Positions 15,776-23,520 of a stretch of 64,000 nt of DNA are shown piece by piece. How positions within the stretch are numbered: the stretch's first letter is position 1; each line of letters begins with the position of its first letter. Source of the DNA: Pseudodesulfovibrio sp. (lineage in GTDB: Bacteria; Desulfobacterota; Desulfovibrionia; Desulfovibrionales; Desulfovibrionaceae); contig JADGEX010000001.1 in NCBI GenBank assembly GCA_016744135.1, positions 1,809,029 through 1,873,028 of the forward strand. Direction: 5' to 3'. The notes under the pieces were generated by a model. It searched no databases and was not told the origin of the DNA. It saw nothing but the letters and a program-made list of their open reading frames with translations. A program made the translations under genes and the position numbers.

Positions 15776-16993
15776 TTATCCCTTGAGAACTTCGCGATCC
15801 CGGACACCAATGAGATACAGAATAGTGTCCAGTCCAAGGGTCGAAATAGACTGGCGTGCCCCTTTTTTAACCTTTGGTTTGGCGTGGAAAGCGATGCCCA
15901 AACCGGCCAGATTGAGCATGGGCAAATCGTTGGCACCGTCACCCACGGCAATAACCTGTTGCAGGGAAATACCCTCGAGGTCTGCAATAGATTGCAACAA
16001 TTTTGCTTTCTTGTCCGCATCCACGATTTCGCCAACAGTCTTGCCAGTCAGTTTGCCATTCTTGATTTCAAGTTCATTGGCGTACACATAATCAATACCA
16101 AAGCGTTGCTGAAGAATGTCCCCAAAATAGGTAAATCCACCGGAAAGAATGGCAATTTTATAGCCAACGTTCTTCAGGTTGGTGATAAGCTTTTCCGCGC
16201 CCTCGGTCATAGGCAAACGAGCCGCAACTTTCTGAAGCACGGACTCGTCAAGACCTTCGAGCAACGACAACCGTTTTCTAAGGCTCTGCTTAAAATCAAG
16301 CTCGCCACGCATGGCGGATTCCGTGATGGCCGCGACTTCTTCGCCCACACCGGCCTCTTTGGCCAGTTCGTCGATGACCTCGGCCTGAATGAGCGTGGAG
16401 TCCATGTCGAAACACACCAGTCGACGATTGCGACGGAAGATGTTGTCTTCCTGAAAAGCGATGTCCACCATAAGCTCTGAAGAAATTTCAAGGAAACGAG
16501 AACGAATGGCCCCGATGTCGTGTGGCGTACCACGCACAGTAAATTCAACGCACCCGCGAGAACATTCATAATCGTTACAGTCGAGCGGCACACGCCCGGA
16601 AAGTCGATGGATGGTGTCGATATTCAGGCCGGATTCGTGAACAACCTGAGTAATGGCCACAATCTGTTCCGCAGACACGGAACGGGCCAGCAAGGTAATA
16701 ATGTGCCGCGCCTTGTCAGCTTCACTCACCCAGCCGGAATAATCGCCTTCGGATTGAGGGTGTAACTTCATGGTCACGCCCAATTCATGGGCCTTAAACA
16801 ACAAATCCTTGAGCACAGGCTGAGAATTGGCTGGAAGCCGAATCAGAATACCAAGCGTCAGGAAATTATGAATGACGACCTGACCAATATCCAGGACGTC
16901 AACATCATAGCCTGCCAGAACTTCAGACAACTCAGAAGTCAAGCCGGGCCGGTCACTACCAGTCACATGAATCAAAATGATCTTTTCCATCAT
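15776..16993 (-). CDS. serB: Phosphoserine phosphatase with N-terminal ACT domains
   Basis: SerB removes phosphate from L-phosphoserine, the last step of serine synthesis. The 405-residue protein has two N-terminal ACT-like domains (IHVTGSDRPGLTSEL at about 8-22; second about 105-185) and a C-terminal HAD domain with DMDST (nucleophile Asp), SGGF and GDGANDLPML. The ACT domains are typical of long SerB forms and probably sense serine. An upstream extension to 17119 overlaps a terminator and is rejected; ATG 16993 or the adjacent ATG 16990 follow GAGGT. Confidence 0.95.
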   Translation of the reverse strand: MMEKIILIHVTGSDRPGLTSELSEVLAGYDVDVLDIGQVVIHNFLTLGILIRLPANSQPVLKDLLFKAHELGVTMKLHPQSEGDYSGWVSEADKARHIITLLARSVSAEQIVAITQVVHESGLNIDTIHRLSGRVPLDCNDYECSRGCVEFTVRGTPHDIGAIRSRFLEISSELMVDIAFQEDNIFRRNRRLVCFDMDSTLIQAEVIDELAKEAGVGEEVAAITESAMRGELDFKQSLRKRLSLLEGLDESVLQKVAARLPMTEGAEKLITNLKNVGYKIAILSGGFTYFGDILQQRFGIDYVYANELEIKNGKLTGKTVGEIVDADKKAKLLQSIADLEGISLQQVIAVGDGANDLPMLNLAGLGIAFHAKPKVKKGARQSISTLGLDTILYLIGVRDREVLKG

Positions 16994-17094
16994 AAACCTC
17001 GCACCGCGGACCTTGTCACAAAACGCTTTTGCAGTAAATAACTCGAACAACAGGAACACACGGCCGTCCCTGATTTCTTCCAGAATAAACGCAT

Positions 17095-17140
17095 AAAAAA
17101 AGACAAAACGACGAACCATGCATCAAAGCATGGATCGCCG
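17095..17140 (-). terminator. Intrinsic terminator of the bactofilin unit
   Basis: On the minus strand, CGGCGATCCATGC pairs with GCATGGTTCGTCG (one mismatch and one G-U) and is followed by TTTTGTCTTTTTTT. It lies between the small gene at 17195 and serB. Confidence 0.75.
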
Positions 17141-17194
17141 TTAGAATCACATAACTAAAGTGCCAAATACATTCAGCACAAGCATCGAACGATG

Positions 17195-17350
17195 CTATTT
17201 TTTTGCTTCTTCCTTGACTTCGCGCACGATAGCCAAACCAGAAGCCAAAGAACGAATATGACGCTGAGCAACCACTTCCACTTCTCTTTTCTTTTCTGCG
17301 GAAAAGGCCACGGTTTCTTCACCGTTGTAGTCTATTACCAATTCATACAT
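17195..17350 (-). CDS. 51-residue charged protein linked to bactofilin
   Basis: This short gene encodes 51 residues starting MYELVIDYNGEETVAF and ending REVKEEAKK. The ATG at 17350 has GGAG eight bases upstream and the gene begins 12 bases after the bactofilin stop. It has no membrane segment. A short beta-like N-terminus is followed by one long helix of alternating charge (EKKREVEVVAQRHIRSLASG). No family is recognised. Codon use, ribosome binding site, spacing and the terminator after it all support a real gene, and its position suggests a role with the bactofilin, for example as a partner or regulator of the filament. Confidence 0.7.
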   Translation of the reverse strand: MYELVIDYNGEETVAFSAEKKREVEVVAQRHIRSLASGLAIVREVKEEAKK

Positions 17351-17362
17351 TTGTTTGCTCCG

Positions 17363-17836
17363 TTATGCTTTGGAATCATCCGAGCCGGTCTTGTCGACAG
17401 CAGGTTCAGACTCGGACTCTGCATCTCTGGAAGAGTTGCCACCGAAATCCCCGGCCACGACCTTGGGCTTGGAAGTTGTTACAGAATCCGTACTCATGAC
17501 GATGGAACCTTCGAGAACGGCACCCTTTTCCACGACCAATACAGGGGTAGACAAACTGCCGTTAAGCACTGACGTCTTTTCCAGCACGGTACGCTCTCGC
17601 ACGATCACATCGCCTGTAATCTGTCCGCAGGATGTCAATTGGCCAACCCGCACGACACCAGTCACAGAGGCCTTCCGGCCAAGAACCAGATCACCGTCTG
17701 TAGAAATTTCACCGTCAAAACGACCGTCGATGCGGACCGTTCCCACGAAATCGAGTTTGCCTCTGTATTCGGTTCCTACGCCAAGAAAGGCGTTCAATTC
17801 GGAATGGCTTTTCTTATCACTTGAAAAAAGACCCAT
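17363..17836 (-). CDS. Bactofilin family cytoskeletal protein
   Basis: Bactofilins self-assemble into filaments that position cell-wall or other factors. This 157-residue protein starts MGLFSSDKKSHSELNAFLG, has the beta-helical core with repeating short strands (about 20-115: YRGKLDFVGTVRIDGRFDGEI, split here only by convention) and a disordered Ser/Glu-rich tail. ATG 17836 with CGGAG upstream is chosen over the longer frame to 17941. It is followed directly by the 51-residue gene. No peptidase M23 partner, often linked to bactofilins, is nearby. Confidence 0.92.
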   Translation of the reverse strand: MGLFSSDKKSHSELNAFLGVGTEYRGKLDFVGTVRIDGRFDGEISTDGDLVLGRKASVTGVVRVGQLTSCGQITGDVIVRERTVLEKTSVLNGSLSTPVLVVEKGAVLEGSIVMSTDSVTTSKPKVVAGDFGGNSSRDAESESEPAVDKTGSDDSKA

Positions 17837-18031
17837 AATTAAAACTCCGTATACGAAAGCTGACGACATGCGCCGCCTTCGGTAGCCTTGAAAACAGCTG
17901 AGCAGACACTCCCTATACCCTTGGCTTTCACCAAATGCCACTTTTTTTTCACAGTCTAAACTTCTCTCAGTAAAAGCACGCCAAAGCTCTCCTCTCTTGA
18001 CGCGTTAGCCACCCTCCCCTAAAACAGGGAT

Positions 18032-18703
18032 ATGAAACGTAGCGAAATAAATGCACTGATTACTGATGCCAAGGCATTTTTCGAATCCTTCCAATTCATG
18101 TTGCCGCCATGGGCCTTCTGGAGTCCTGCCGATTGGAAAGGTAAAGGTCTTAGCGATGTTGTCAAAAACCAACTCGGCTGGGACCTGACGGATTACGGAG
18201 CAGATGATTTCGAGAAACGTGGGCTGATTCTGTTCACCATCCGCAATGGCAATCTTGAGACCGGACATTCCAAGAAATACGCAGAAAAAATCATGATAGT
18301 TCGCGAGAATCAGATCTGCCCCATGCATTTTCACTGGTCCAAGACCGAGGATATCATCAACCGGGGCGGCGGTAATCTTGTCATTGAACTGTATGGTTCC
18401 ACTCCAAAGGAAGAACTGGCCTCAGAACCTCTGACCGTTTCTGTTGACGGTTTTGATAAACTAGTGGAACCGGGGGGCGCTGTCGTCCTCGCTCCGGGTG
18501 AATCCATCTTTCTTGAACAAGGTATGTACCACCGTTTCTACGGAGAAGCAGGCAAAGGCAACGTCCTTGTTGGTGAAGTTTCATCCGTCAACGATGACAA
18601 CACAGACAATCGCTTCCACCAACCCCAGGCTCGTTTCCCTGAGATTGAAGAAGATGAGCCCCCCGTGCACCTCCTGTGCACAGACTACCCCGACTATATC
18701 TAA
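18032..18703 (+). CDS. D-lyxose/D-mannose isomerase-like cupin
   Basis: This 223-residue protein belongs to the D-lyxose ketol-isomerase family, which interconverts D-lyxose with D-xylulose and D-mannose with D-fructose. The cupin metal site is visible: HFHWSKTED gives two His and a Glu, and MYHRFYGE provides the third His. The family-typical opening MKRSEINALI and PPWAFWSP are present, and length is normal for the family. It is a single gene ending at the terminator at 18703. The physiological substrate in a sulfate reducer is not evident; a role with the fructokinase-like gene at 55072 is speculative. Confidence 0.9.
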   Translation: MKRSEINALITDAKAFFESFQFMLPPWAFWSPADWKGKGLSDVVKNQLGWDLTDYGADDFEKRGLILFTIRNGNLETGHSKKYAEKIMIVRENQICPMHFHWSKTEDIINRGGGNLVIELYGSTPKEELASEPLTVSVDGFDKLVEPGGAVVLAPGESIFLEQGMYHRFYGEAGKGNVLVGEVSSVNDDNTDNRFHQPQARFPEIEEDEPPVHLLCTDYPDYI

Positions 18704-18738
18704 AGAAAGGCCACCTGAATCTTCAGGTGGCCTTTCTT
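18703..18738. terminator. Bidirectional terminator
   Basis: A perfect long stem, AAAGAAAGGCCACCTGAA against TTCAGGTGGCCTTTCTTT with loop TC, lies between the convergent isomerase and ABC ATPase genes. Confidence 0.92.
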
Positions 18739-18752
18739 TATGGAACAGAAAA

Positions 18753-19415
18753 CTAAACGACCTTACCATCCGCCATGGACACCAACCGGTCCGCCATGGC
18801 TGCATATTCGTTGTCATGTGTTACCATAACGATGGACAGCCCATCATTTTTTAAATCGGCCAAAAGATTCATAATCGATTCACCCGTTCCTTTATCCAGA
18901 TTACCTGTGGGTTCATCCGCAAAAAGCACAGATGATTCCTTCACCAAAGCACGAGCAATGGCCACTCGTTGCTGTTCACCGCCAGAAAGATGTCCTGGCA
19001 ATTTGGTCCCCTTGCCAGCCAGTCCCACACGTTCGAGGCATTGGTCCGCACGCAGACGGGCCTCTTTGGGAACCGGCGCAACCCCTTTCATATAAGGAAG
19101 CAGAACATTCTCCAGCGCAGAAAGGTATGGAAGCAAATAATGAAACTGAAAAACAACGGCAAAATCCTTCTGTCGCAATTCATTCAGACGCGACGCGGTC
19201 ATGGAGGTCACGTCCTCGCCTTTGTAGAGAATTTCGCCAGAATCCGGGAGCAGGAGCGTTGACAGAACATTGAGAAAAGTCGTCTTGCCAGAACCTGACC
19301 GGCCTACAATGGACACAAACTCGCCAGATTCCACCGCCAGATCAACACCAGTCAACGCATATGTATCAAGACCCTCGCTATGGAATGTCTTGGTAATATT
19401 CTTTGCTTCAAGCAT
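18753..19415 (-). CDS. LolD/MacB-type ABC ATPase of the DUF2318 transporter
   Basis: This 220-residue ATPase shows Walker A GRSGSGKTT, signature LSGGEQQRVAIARAL, Walker B VLFADEPTGNLD and H-loop VTHDNE. The PTGNLD segment marks the LolD/MacB class. A GGAGG seven bases before ATG 19415 sets the start. It is the last gene of the three-gene minus-strand set DUF2318 - permease - ATPase. In Campylobacter a similar set accompanies the P19/Ftr1 iron uptake system, so a role in metal or redox handling in the periplasm is likely, but the substrate is unknown. Confidence 0.93.
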   Translation of the reverse strand: MLEAKNITKTFHSEGLDTYALTGVDLAVESGEFVSIVGRSGSGKTTFLNVLSTLLLPDSGEILYKGEDVTSMTASRLNELRQKDFAVVFQFHYLLPYLSALENVLLPYMKGVAPVPKEARLRADQCLERVGLAGKGTKLPGHLSGGEQQRVAIARALVKESSVLFADEPTGNLDKGTGESIMNLLADLKNDGLSIVMVTHDNEYAAMADRLVSMADGKVV

Positions 19416-19427
19416 ATTTTCAACCTC

Positions 19428-20591
19428 CTACAAGGCGATAAGCGCTTCAGACGGCTCGACTGCCGAAGCTTTCCATGCCGGAAAAAAAGCAGACAGGACA
19501 GATACGATCACAATCAGCAGACCGGTCAGAGCCATGTGCCCGACATTAAAGACGGGTGATGCCCCCTGCGCCATATCGAGCATACTCAAAATCTTGAGAC
19601 TCAACGCATACCCACCGATATATCCCATGATACCCGCAGCAAAACCGATAAGCATAGCTTCAAAACAGAATATGGAAAAAATGGATGCACGCCCGAATCC
19701 CAATGACCGCATGAGGCCGATTTCCTTGATCCGCTCGTTGACAGAAGAAAGCATAGTCACGCCAACCATACAGCAGGCAATAAATAGAATAATCAAACTG
19801 ACAGTCAAAATCAGTTGCTTGACGAAATTGACCGAATACATGCGCTGTTTGACGATGGATTGTAATGCCTGAATGTCCGTGCCGGGAAGTGCGGCCTGAA
19901 TCTGTTCCACAATGTCTTCAATAGGACATCCCGCGCATAGGGCGGCAACTTCCACAAAATTCACACGATCTGTCTTTCCGAAATGAGATTGCGCAAAGCT
20001 CATGGACGCGAACACCACGGAATCGTCGTCGCTGCCCGTAGGCATAAGAACGCCGGAAACCGTGACCGGAATTTCATTCAATGTCAGACTCGACCCCGGC
20101 GACACGCCAAGGGAAGAAGCGGCTTTCGCTCCGACAACGACACCGTTATCCGTCGCAGGAAACTCGCCATTCACAGCCCAGTAGCCCTTGAGCACCTGTT
20201 CCTTGTCCCACCGCACGCCCACGACTCCCACAACGGTATCGCCAACCGAGGCCATGGAAACGAGCTTTGGCGCAACCACAGCAATCCGCTCCTTGAGCTC
20301 GATGCCCCCGACCATATTCACCACTTTGGATTCGCTCAGGTCATTGGCACCCAGGACCATGTCACCCATGGAAAAGCCGCCGTAACTGACGGTCAGCTTC
20401 TCACTTTTAGGCATAATCAAAATATTGGCCCCATACGCGGTAAGCTTCTTTTCCAAGGACTCGCCCACAACGCTGGATACGGAATTCAACGACACTATGG
20501 ATGTCACCCCAAGGGTGAACACGACCAGCAGAAGCAGTGTTTTGACCCACTTCCGCCGAGTATTTCTGAACGGTATTGTCAGAATGTTCAT
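19428..20591 (-). CDS. FtsX-type ABC permease of the DUF2318 transporter
   Basis: This 387-residue permease has a membrane helix at about 17-36, a MacB_PCD-like periplasmic domain (about 40-255) and three C-terminal helices of the FtsX domain with the coupling loop NERIKEIGLMRSLGFGRAS. The periplasmic domain contains an exposed pair ALCAGCPIEDI (CxxC), which may be redox active or metal binding; this is not usual for MacB-like permeases and fits the Fe-S/Cys-rich DUF2318 partner. The ATG follows the DUF2318 stop without a gap, and the ATPase gene follows 12 bases later. Confidence 0.9.
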   Translation of the reverse strand: MNILTIPFRNTRRKWVKTLLLLVVFTLGVTSIVSLNSVSSVVGESLEKKLTAYGANILIMPKSEKLTVSYGGFSMGDMVLGANDLSESKVVNMVGGIELKERIAVVAPKLVSMASVGDTVVGVVGVRWDKEQVLKGYWAVNGEFPATDNGVVVGAKAASSLGVSPGSSLTLNEIPVTVSGVLMPTGSDDDSVVFASMSFAQSHFGKTDRVNFVEVAALCAGCPIEDIVEQIQAALPGTDIQALQSIVKQRMYSVNFVKQLILTVSLIILFIACCMVGVTMLSSVNERIKEIGLMRSLGFGRASIFSIFCFEAMLIGFAAGIMGYIGGYALSLKILSMLDMAQGASPVFNVGHMALTGLLIVIVSVLSAFFPAWKASAVEPSEALIAL

Positions 20592-21041
20592 CTAGAAGTA
20601 CCCGCTTCCAGCCGCAATATCACTCGCCTGAATGGTAACATTGTCTGCATCATAGGTACGAGTCAAAGGCGAAGGGTTGCACCCACCCTGAACTTCGTTG
20701 ATACGCGAGGAATGAAAACGCATACCGCAATTGTTGCAAACCATGAACTCGCCATCCTGCGAATACCCTTTCTTTTCAAGATAACAGACATCACAAGCAT
20801 CAAAAGCCGCACGGATCACCCCATCTGAACTCTTAAGCAAAAAAAACTTTACTTCTTTTCCTTGATCAAACGAAAAATAATGAGCCTCTCCATCGGAAAC
20901 ATCCGCGACTGGAATGGTGACAACACCATTCTCCGCAGCCACACTCTTATATTTACCAAATCCAAAAAACGCCTTGCTTTCCACAGCCCAAGCCATGACA
21001 AACAGCATTACCAATACAGCTATATATTTTACTATTTTCAA
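20592..21041 (-). CDS. DUF2318 cysteine-rich exported protein
   Basis: This 149-residue protein has a signal-type N-terminus (residues 5-22) and a DUF2318 domain with the hallmark FDACDVCYLEKKGYSQDG, then VCNNCGMRF and GGCNPSP. The two CxxC pairs and later Cys suggest an Fe-S cluster or heme/metal site in the periplasm. The start is a TTG with AGGAG five bases upstream. It leads a three-gene operon with an ABC permease and ATPase. In better-known systems DUF2318 occurs next to the Ftr1 iron permease and P19; neither is present here. A sigma-54 type promoter lies about 80 bases upstream. Confidence 0.9.
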   Translation of the reverse strand: MKIVKYIAVLVMLFVMAWAVESKAFFGFGKYKSVAAENGVVTIPVADVSDGEAHYFSFDQGKEVKFFLLKSSDGVIRAAFDACDVCYLEKKGYSQDGEFMVCNNCGMRFHSSRINEVQGGCNPSPLTRTYDADNVTIQASDIAAGSGYF

Positions 21042-21129
21042 AGGATTCTCCTATGCTACACACTATTTCGGACTTTATTGGTATAGAATTAATAGACACC
21101 TTTCTGCTCACACCAACAAAACAAGAATA

Positions 21130-21147
21130 TTGCATCAATTATACCAA
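21130..21147 (-). promoter_or_regulatory. Sigma-54-like promoter of the DUF2318 operon
   Basis: On the minus strand the sequence is TTGGTATAATTGATGCAA: invariant GG (21145-21144) and GC (21133-21132) are ten bases apart, though the intervening bases deviate from the CACG consensus. The predicted start is near 21120, 79 bases before the TTG start codon. Confidence 0.5.
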
Positions 21148-21200
21148 AAAATAATATAAGTATTCCCTACCATTTGTCCAATTTGTCGATTCCAAAACCG

Positions 21201-21238
21201 TGCAAAAAGTGACCATAACTGCACAAAACGTGTGCAAT
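21201..21238 (-). promoter_or_regulatory. Candidate UAS with the same TGCACA palindrome
   Basis: GTGCAAAAAG, TGCACAAAAC and GTGTGCAAT lie in a row; TGCACA (21220-21225) and TGTGCA (21231-21236) form an inverted repeat with a five-base spacer. The element is about 100 bases upstream of the predicted start at 21120, as in the 12465-12531 element relative to 12609. Confidence 0.55.
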
Positions 21239-21278
21239 ATGACGCACATTTCACCCTATAACCCACTCTTATTTTCAT

Positions 21279-21308
21279 AAAAAAAGAGCCGCCAAAAGGC
21301 GGCTCTTC
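21279..21308 (-). terminator. Intrinsic terminator of the FmdE-fusion gene
   Basis: Stem AAGAGCCGCC/GGCGGCTCTT with loop TTTT (minus strand), followed by TTTTTTT. Confidence 0.9.
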
Positions 21309-21370
21309 ACTCTTTTCCAAATCAAAACAATTGGAAGTTACCCCGAGGAACAACTCCTAAAAAATGATGT

Positions 21371-22996
21371 CTATTTACCGAACGGACATTTGGGGAATGA
21401 ACAGGTCTTGCAACCCATGCAGAAACCACCTTCTCCAAGCCGGGCAAGATCTTTTCTTGTAATAGTTTGCCCTGACAGAACTCGCGGCAGCAGGATATCA
21501 AAGGCCGTAGTCTGATAAAACAGAGCGCAAGCGGGGACACCCAAGATAGAAGCATTCCGCAACTTGCCAACCAGCGACATGGTACCGGGCAGGACGGGAA
21601 CGCCGTAGAGGTCGTCTTTCAAGCCCGCATCAACGAGGCCCGCGCGAGTAACATCATCCGGATCTACAGACATGCCTGCAGTGGTTATGATGAGATTACA
21701 CCCGGCGTCCAGCATCTCCGTTGCAGCCTTGGTGATAGCCTCTCGCTCATCAGGTGCGATGGCTGTTTTAACCACTTCGCAACCGAGCTTAATGACCTTG
21801 GAAGAAATGATCGGAATGAACTTGTCTTCAATTAGTCCCTGAAAAACTTCAGTGCCAGTCACCAAAATACCAACCTTTGCGGCCTTGAGAGAATGAATCT
21901 CAAGGACAGGACCTTCACCCAAAGCAGTCAGAGCGCGGCTGAACCTGTCTCGAGCAATATACAGCGGTATTGCACGAGTGCCGCCCACGCCCTTGCCTTT
22001 GGGCATAACCGATCCATCATGACGGGTGGCAAGCATGACGTCAGGAGAGAGATTGAAACGGGAAAGCGCGTCCAGATCGATGGACAACATACCGGGTTCT
22101 TCGGCAAAGAAATTAATCTTCCCTTCTTCCGGGTTCGCATCATAGGTAATGCCCTTACCAGCCATACGCTTGGCAAAAGCCTTGACCGCATCATTCTCAT
22201 GAACCCATTCGTCACCAGGCAGGTTCTCTTCAAGATAGACGTTGTATTTGCCAATACGTTGCAGACGACAGACATCACCGATATCCAGAGTTTCTCCGGC
22301 TTTCATGATCGGCCCCTTGGAATCTCCGGGTACAATGCCGGTCATATCATGAGCTGCCTTCTTGCCTACAGCTTCTTCCACAGGAATAGCATGTAAGTCG
22401 GGCGCTTCATCGATACACGTGGCATTCCCCATAGTCTCGTACGGGGCCTCGCCCTGACAGCCACGACATATTGAGCCATCCGAACCGGGGTAGGCTTCAC
22501 CGCAGACCGGACAGACGTCAATGGTCGACATGTGACCATGCCCAATATATTTCTTAGCGATAGTAATAGGCTGAATGGAACAGATAGTGTCGCCTGCCTG
22601 CTCAATTTCGGAAAAAAGCTTGTCTGTATCCTGTTCGGCCTTGGGCTTTTCTTTCATGAACCAGCCACGAATCTCCGGCCATTTGTCGAGCTTTTTTTGA
22701 TCAACGGCGACGCGCACACCCTCACCGGTAAACTTGTCATACAGAGACACAGCATACCGACCAAGCAACGTAATCTTCATCCAATTGTTTCCGGTACTGC
22801 ATGGAGTCTGCATCTGCACAGCGTCAGGGAGACATTTGCCGGTTTCAACCATGGCTTCATACAATGTCCCCTCAGGGATACGCGCTTTAGCAGCCTCGAC
22901 CATGTACCCACCAATAAGCAGTCCCGGAGCCGGGTAACCGTGAAATTGTTTGGCCTTTTTCTTGAAATCTTCAAAGGTGTATTCACCGATATTCAT
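21371..22996 (-). CDS. FmdE-domain / molybdopterin-binding domain fusion protein
   Basis: This 541-residue protein joins an FmdE-like N-terminal domain (about 1-150, with HGYPAPGLLIGGYMVEAA) and a zinc ribbon (Cys162, Cys165, Cys177, Cys180) to a MoeA/MoaB-like molybdopterin-binding domain (about 330-510, VGILVTGTEVFQG and ITTAGMSVDPDD). The C-terminus carries a further Cys cluster (Cys526, 529, 532, 537; CMGCKTCSFPKCPFG). The likely role is handling or delivery of the molybdenum or tungsten cofactor for formate dehydrogenase or aldehyde oxidoreductase; this is inference from domains. ATG 22996 with GAGGA upstream is chosen over the longer frame to 23107. It is a single gene with a 230-base leader. 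Confidence 0.88.
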   Translation of the reverse strand: MNIGEYTFEDFKKKAKQFHGYPAPGLLIGGYMVEAAKARIPEGTLYEAMVETGKCLPDAVQMQTPCSTGNNWMKITLLGRYAVSLYDKFTGEGVRVAVDQKKLDKWPEIRGWFMKEKPKAEQDTDKLFSEIEQAGDTICSIQPITIAKKYIGHGHMSTIDVCPVCGEAYPGSDGSICRGCQGEAPYETMGNATCIDEAPDLHAIPVEEAVGKKAAHDMTGIVPGDSKGPIMKAGETLDIGDVCRLQRIGKYNVYLEENLPGDEWVHENDAVKAFAKRMAGKGITYDANPEEGKINFFAEEPGMLSIDLDALSRFNLSPDVMLATRHDGSVMPKGKGVGGTRAIPLYIARDRFSRALTALGEGPVLEIHSLKAAKVGILVTGTEVFQGLIEDKFIPIISSKVIKLGCEVVKTAIAPDEREAITKAATEMLDAGCNLIITTAGMSVDPDDVTRAGLVDAGLKDDLYGVPVLPGTMSLVGKLRNASILGVPACALFYQTTAFDILLPRVLSGQTITRKDLARLGEGGFCMGCKTCSFPKCPFGK

Positions 22997-23229
22997 ATAT
23001 TCCTCGATTGTCTTTTCAGCCCCCGTGAAGGGAAAATTGAACACGCCATGCCCTCTACGCCTGTTTCCGGGCGAAAGGACTATGCCATTATGATGAGATG
23101 GAAGCAATCCTCAGGGTGAAACTGTTCGCAAAGCGCCTTCATCCATTATGAACAATGGACCTTACAAGCGTTCCATTTCCACCATCTTCTCATGAAGATC
23201 GCCACCGGGTTCTCCTACATGTTACACAT
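22997..23229 (-). promoter_or_regulatory. Upstream region of the FmdE-fusion gene
   Basis: No certain gene lies here. Read on the minus strand there is a TCCATT/AATGGA hairpin (about 23139-23157), a GTG-started 19-codon frame rich in Trp (RRWWKW) with AGGAG six bases before it (near 23211-23152), and a 20-codon frame at 23142-23080. No match to a known cofactor riboswitch could be made by eye. Confidence 0.3.
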
Positions 23230-23264
23230 CACAAAAAAACCCGCTTATTTGAATAGCGGGCTTC
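23230..23264 (-). terminator. Intrinsic terminator of the lipoprotein pair
   Basis: Minus-strand stem CCCGCT/AGCGGG with flanking A-T pairs, followed by TTTTTTTG. It ends the 24393-23268 unit. Confidence 0.85.
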
Positions 23265-23267
23265 TTT

Positions 23268-23519
23268 TTAGCGACGTCTTGTAGGACGGGTTGCAGGTCT
23301 GTCTGGACGCGATGGTAACGGCTTTGGTTTCACTGCTGGCGGCCGTTCCGGTTTATAATTCGGCGGAGGCCTGTGATGATGATATCTGTAGTCATCATCA
23401 TAATGTCTCCAACTGGTCCCGTAGGAGTAGTTCATGCCATACCCCACGGTGCAGGCTGATAAAGCCGCCATGGAAAGACACAATGCCACGGCTATCAAAA
23501 AAAATTTAAGCATATGCAT
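23268..23519 (-). CDS. Small His/Pro-rich lipoprotein
   Basis: This 83-residue protein has a signal peptide (MHMLKFFLIAVALCLSMAAL) with lipobox LSAC, so Cys at about residue 23 should be lipidated. The mature part has a Tyr/Asp/His stretch (YDDDYRYHHHRPPP) and a basic Pro-rich tail. The ATG at 23519 has GGAGG six bases upstream, and the gene starts one base after the stop of the VOC lipoprotein, so the two are co-translated. The His run could bind metal, but no family is recognised. The longer frame to 23579 overlaps the upstream gene and is not used. Confidence 0.75.
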   Translation of the reverse strand: MHMLKFFLIAVALCLSMAALSACTVGYGMNYSYGTSWRHYDDDYRYHHHRPPPNYKPERPPAVKPKPLPSRPDRPATRPTRRR

Positions 23520-23520
23520 A

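Noticed and set aside
16994-17119. 42-residue N-terminal extension of SerB
   Set aside because: It would start inside the terminator hairpin of the upstream unit and adds no ACT-like sequence.
22997-23229. Molybdenum cofactor riboswitch
   Set aside because: The usual conserved core could not be recognised by eye; a covariance search is needed.
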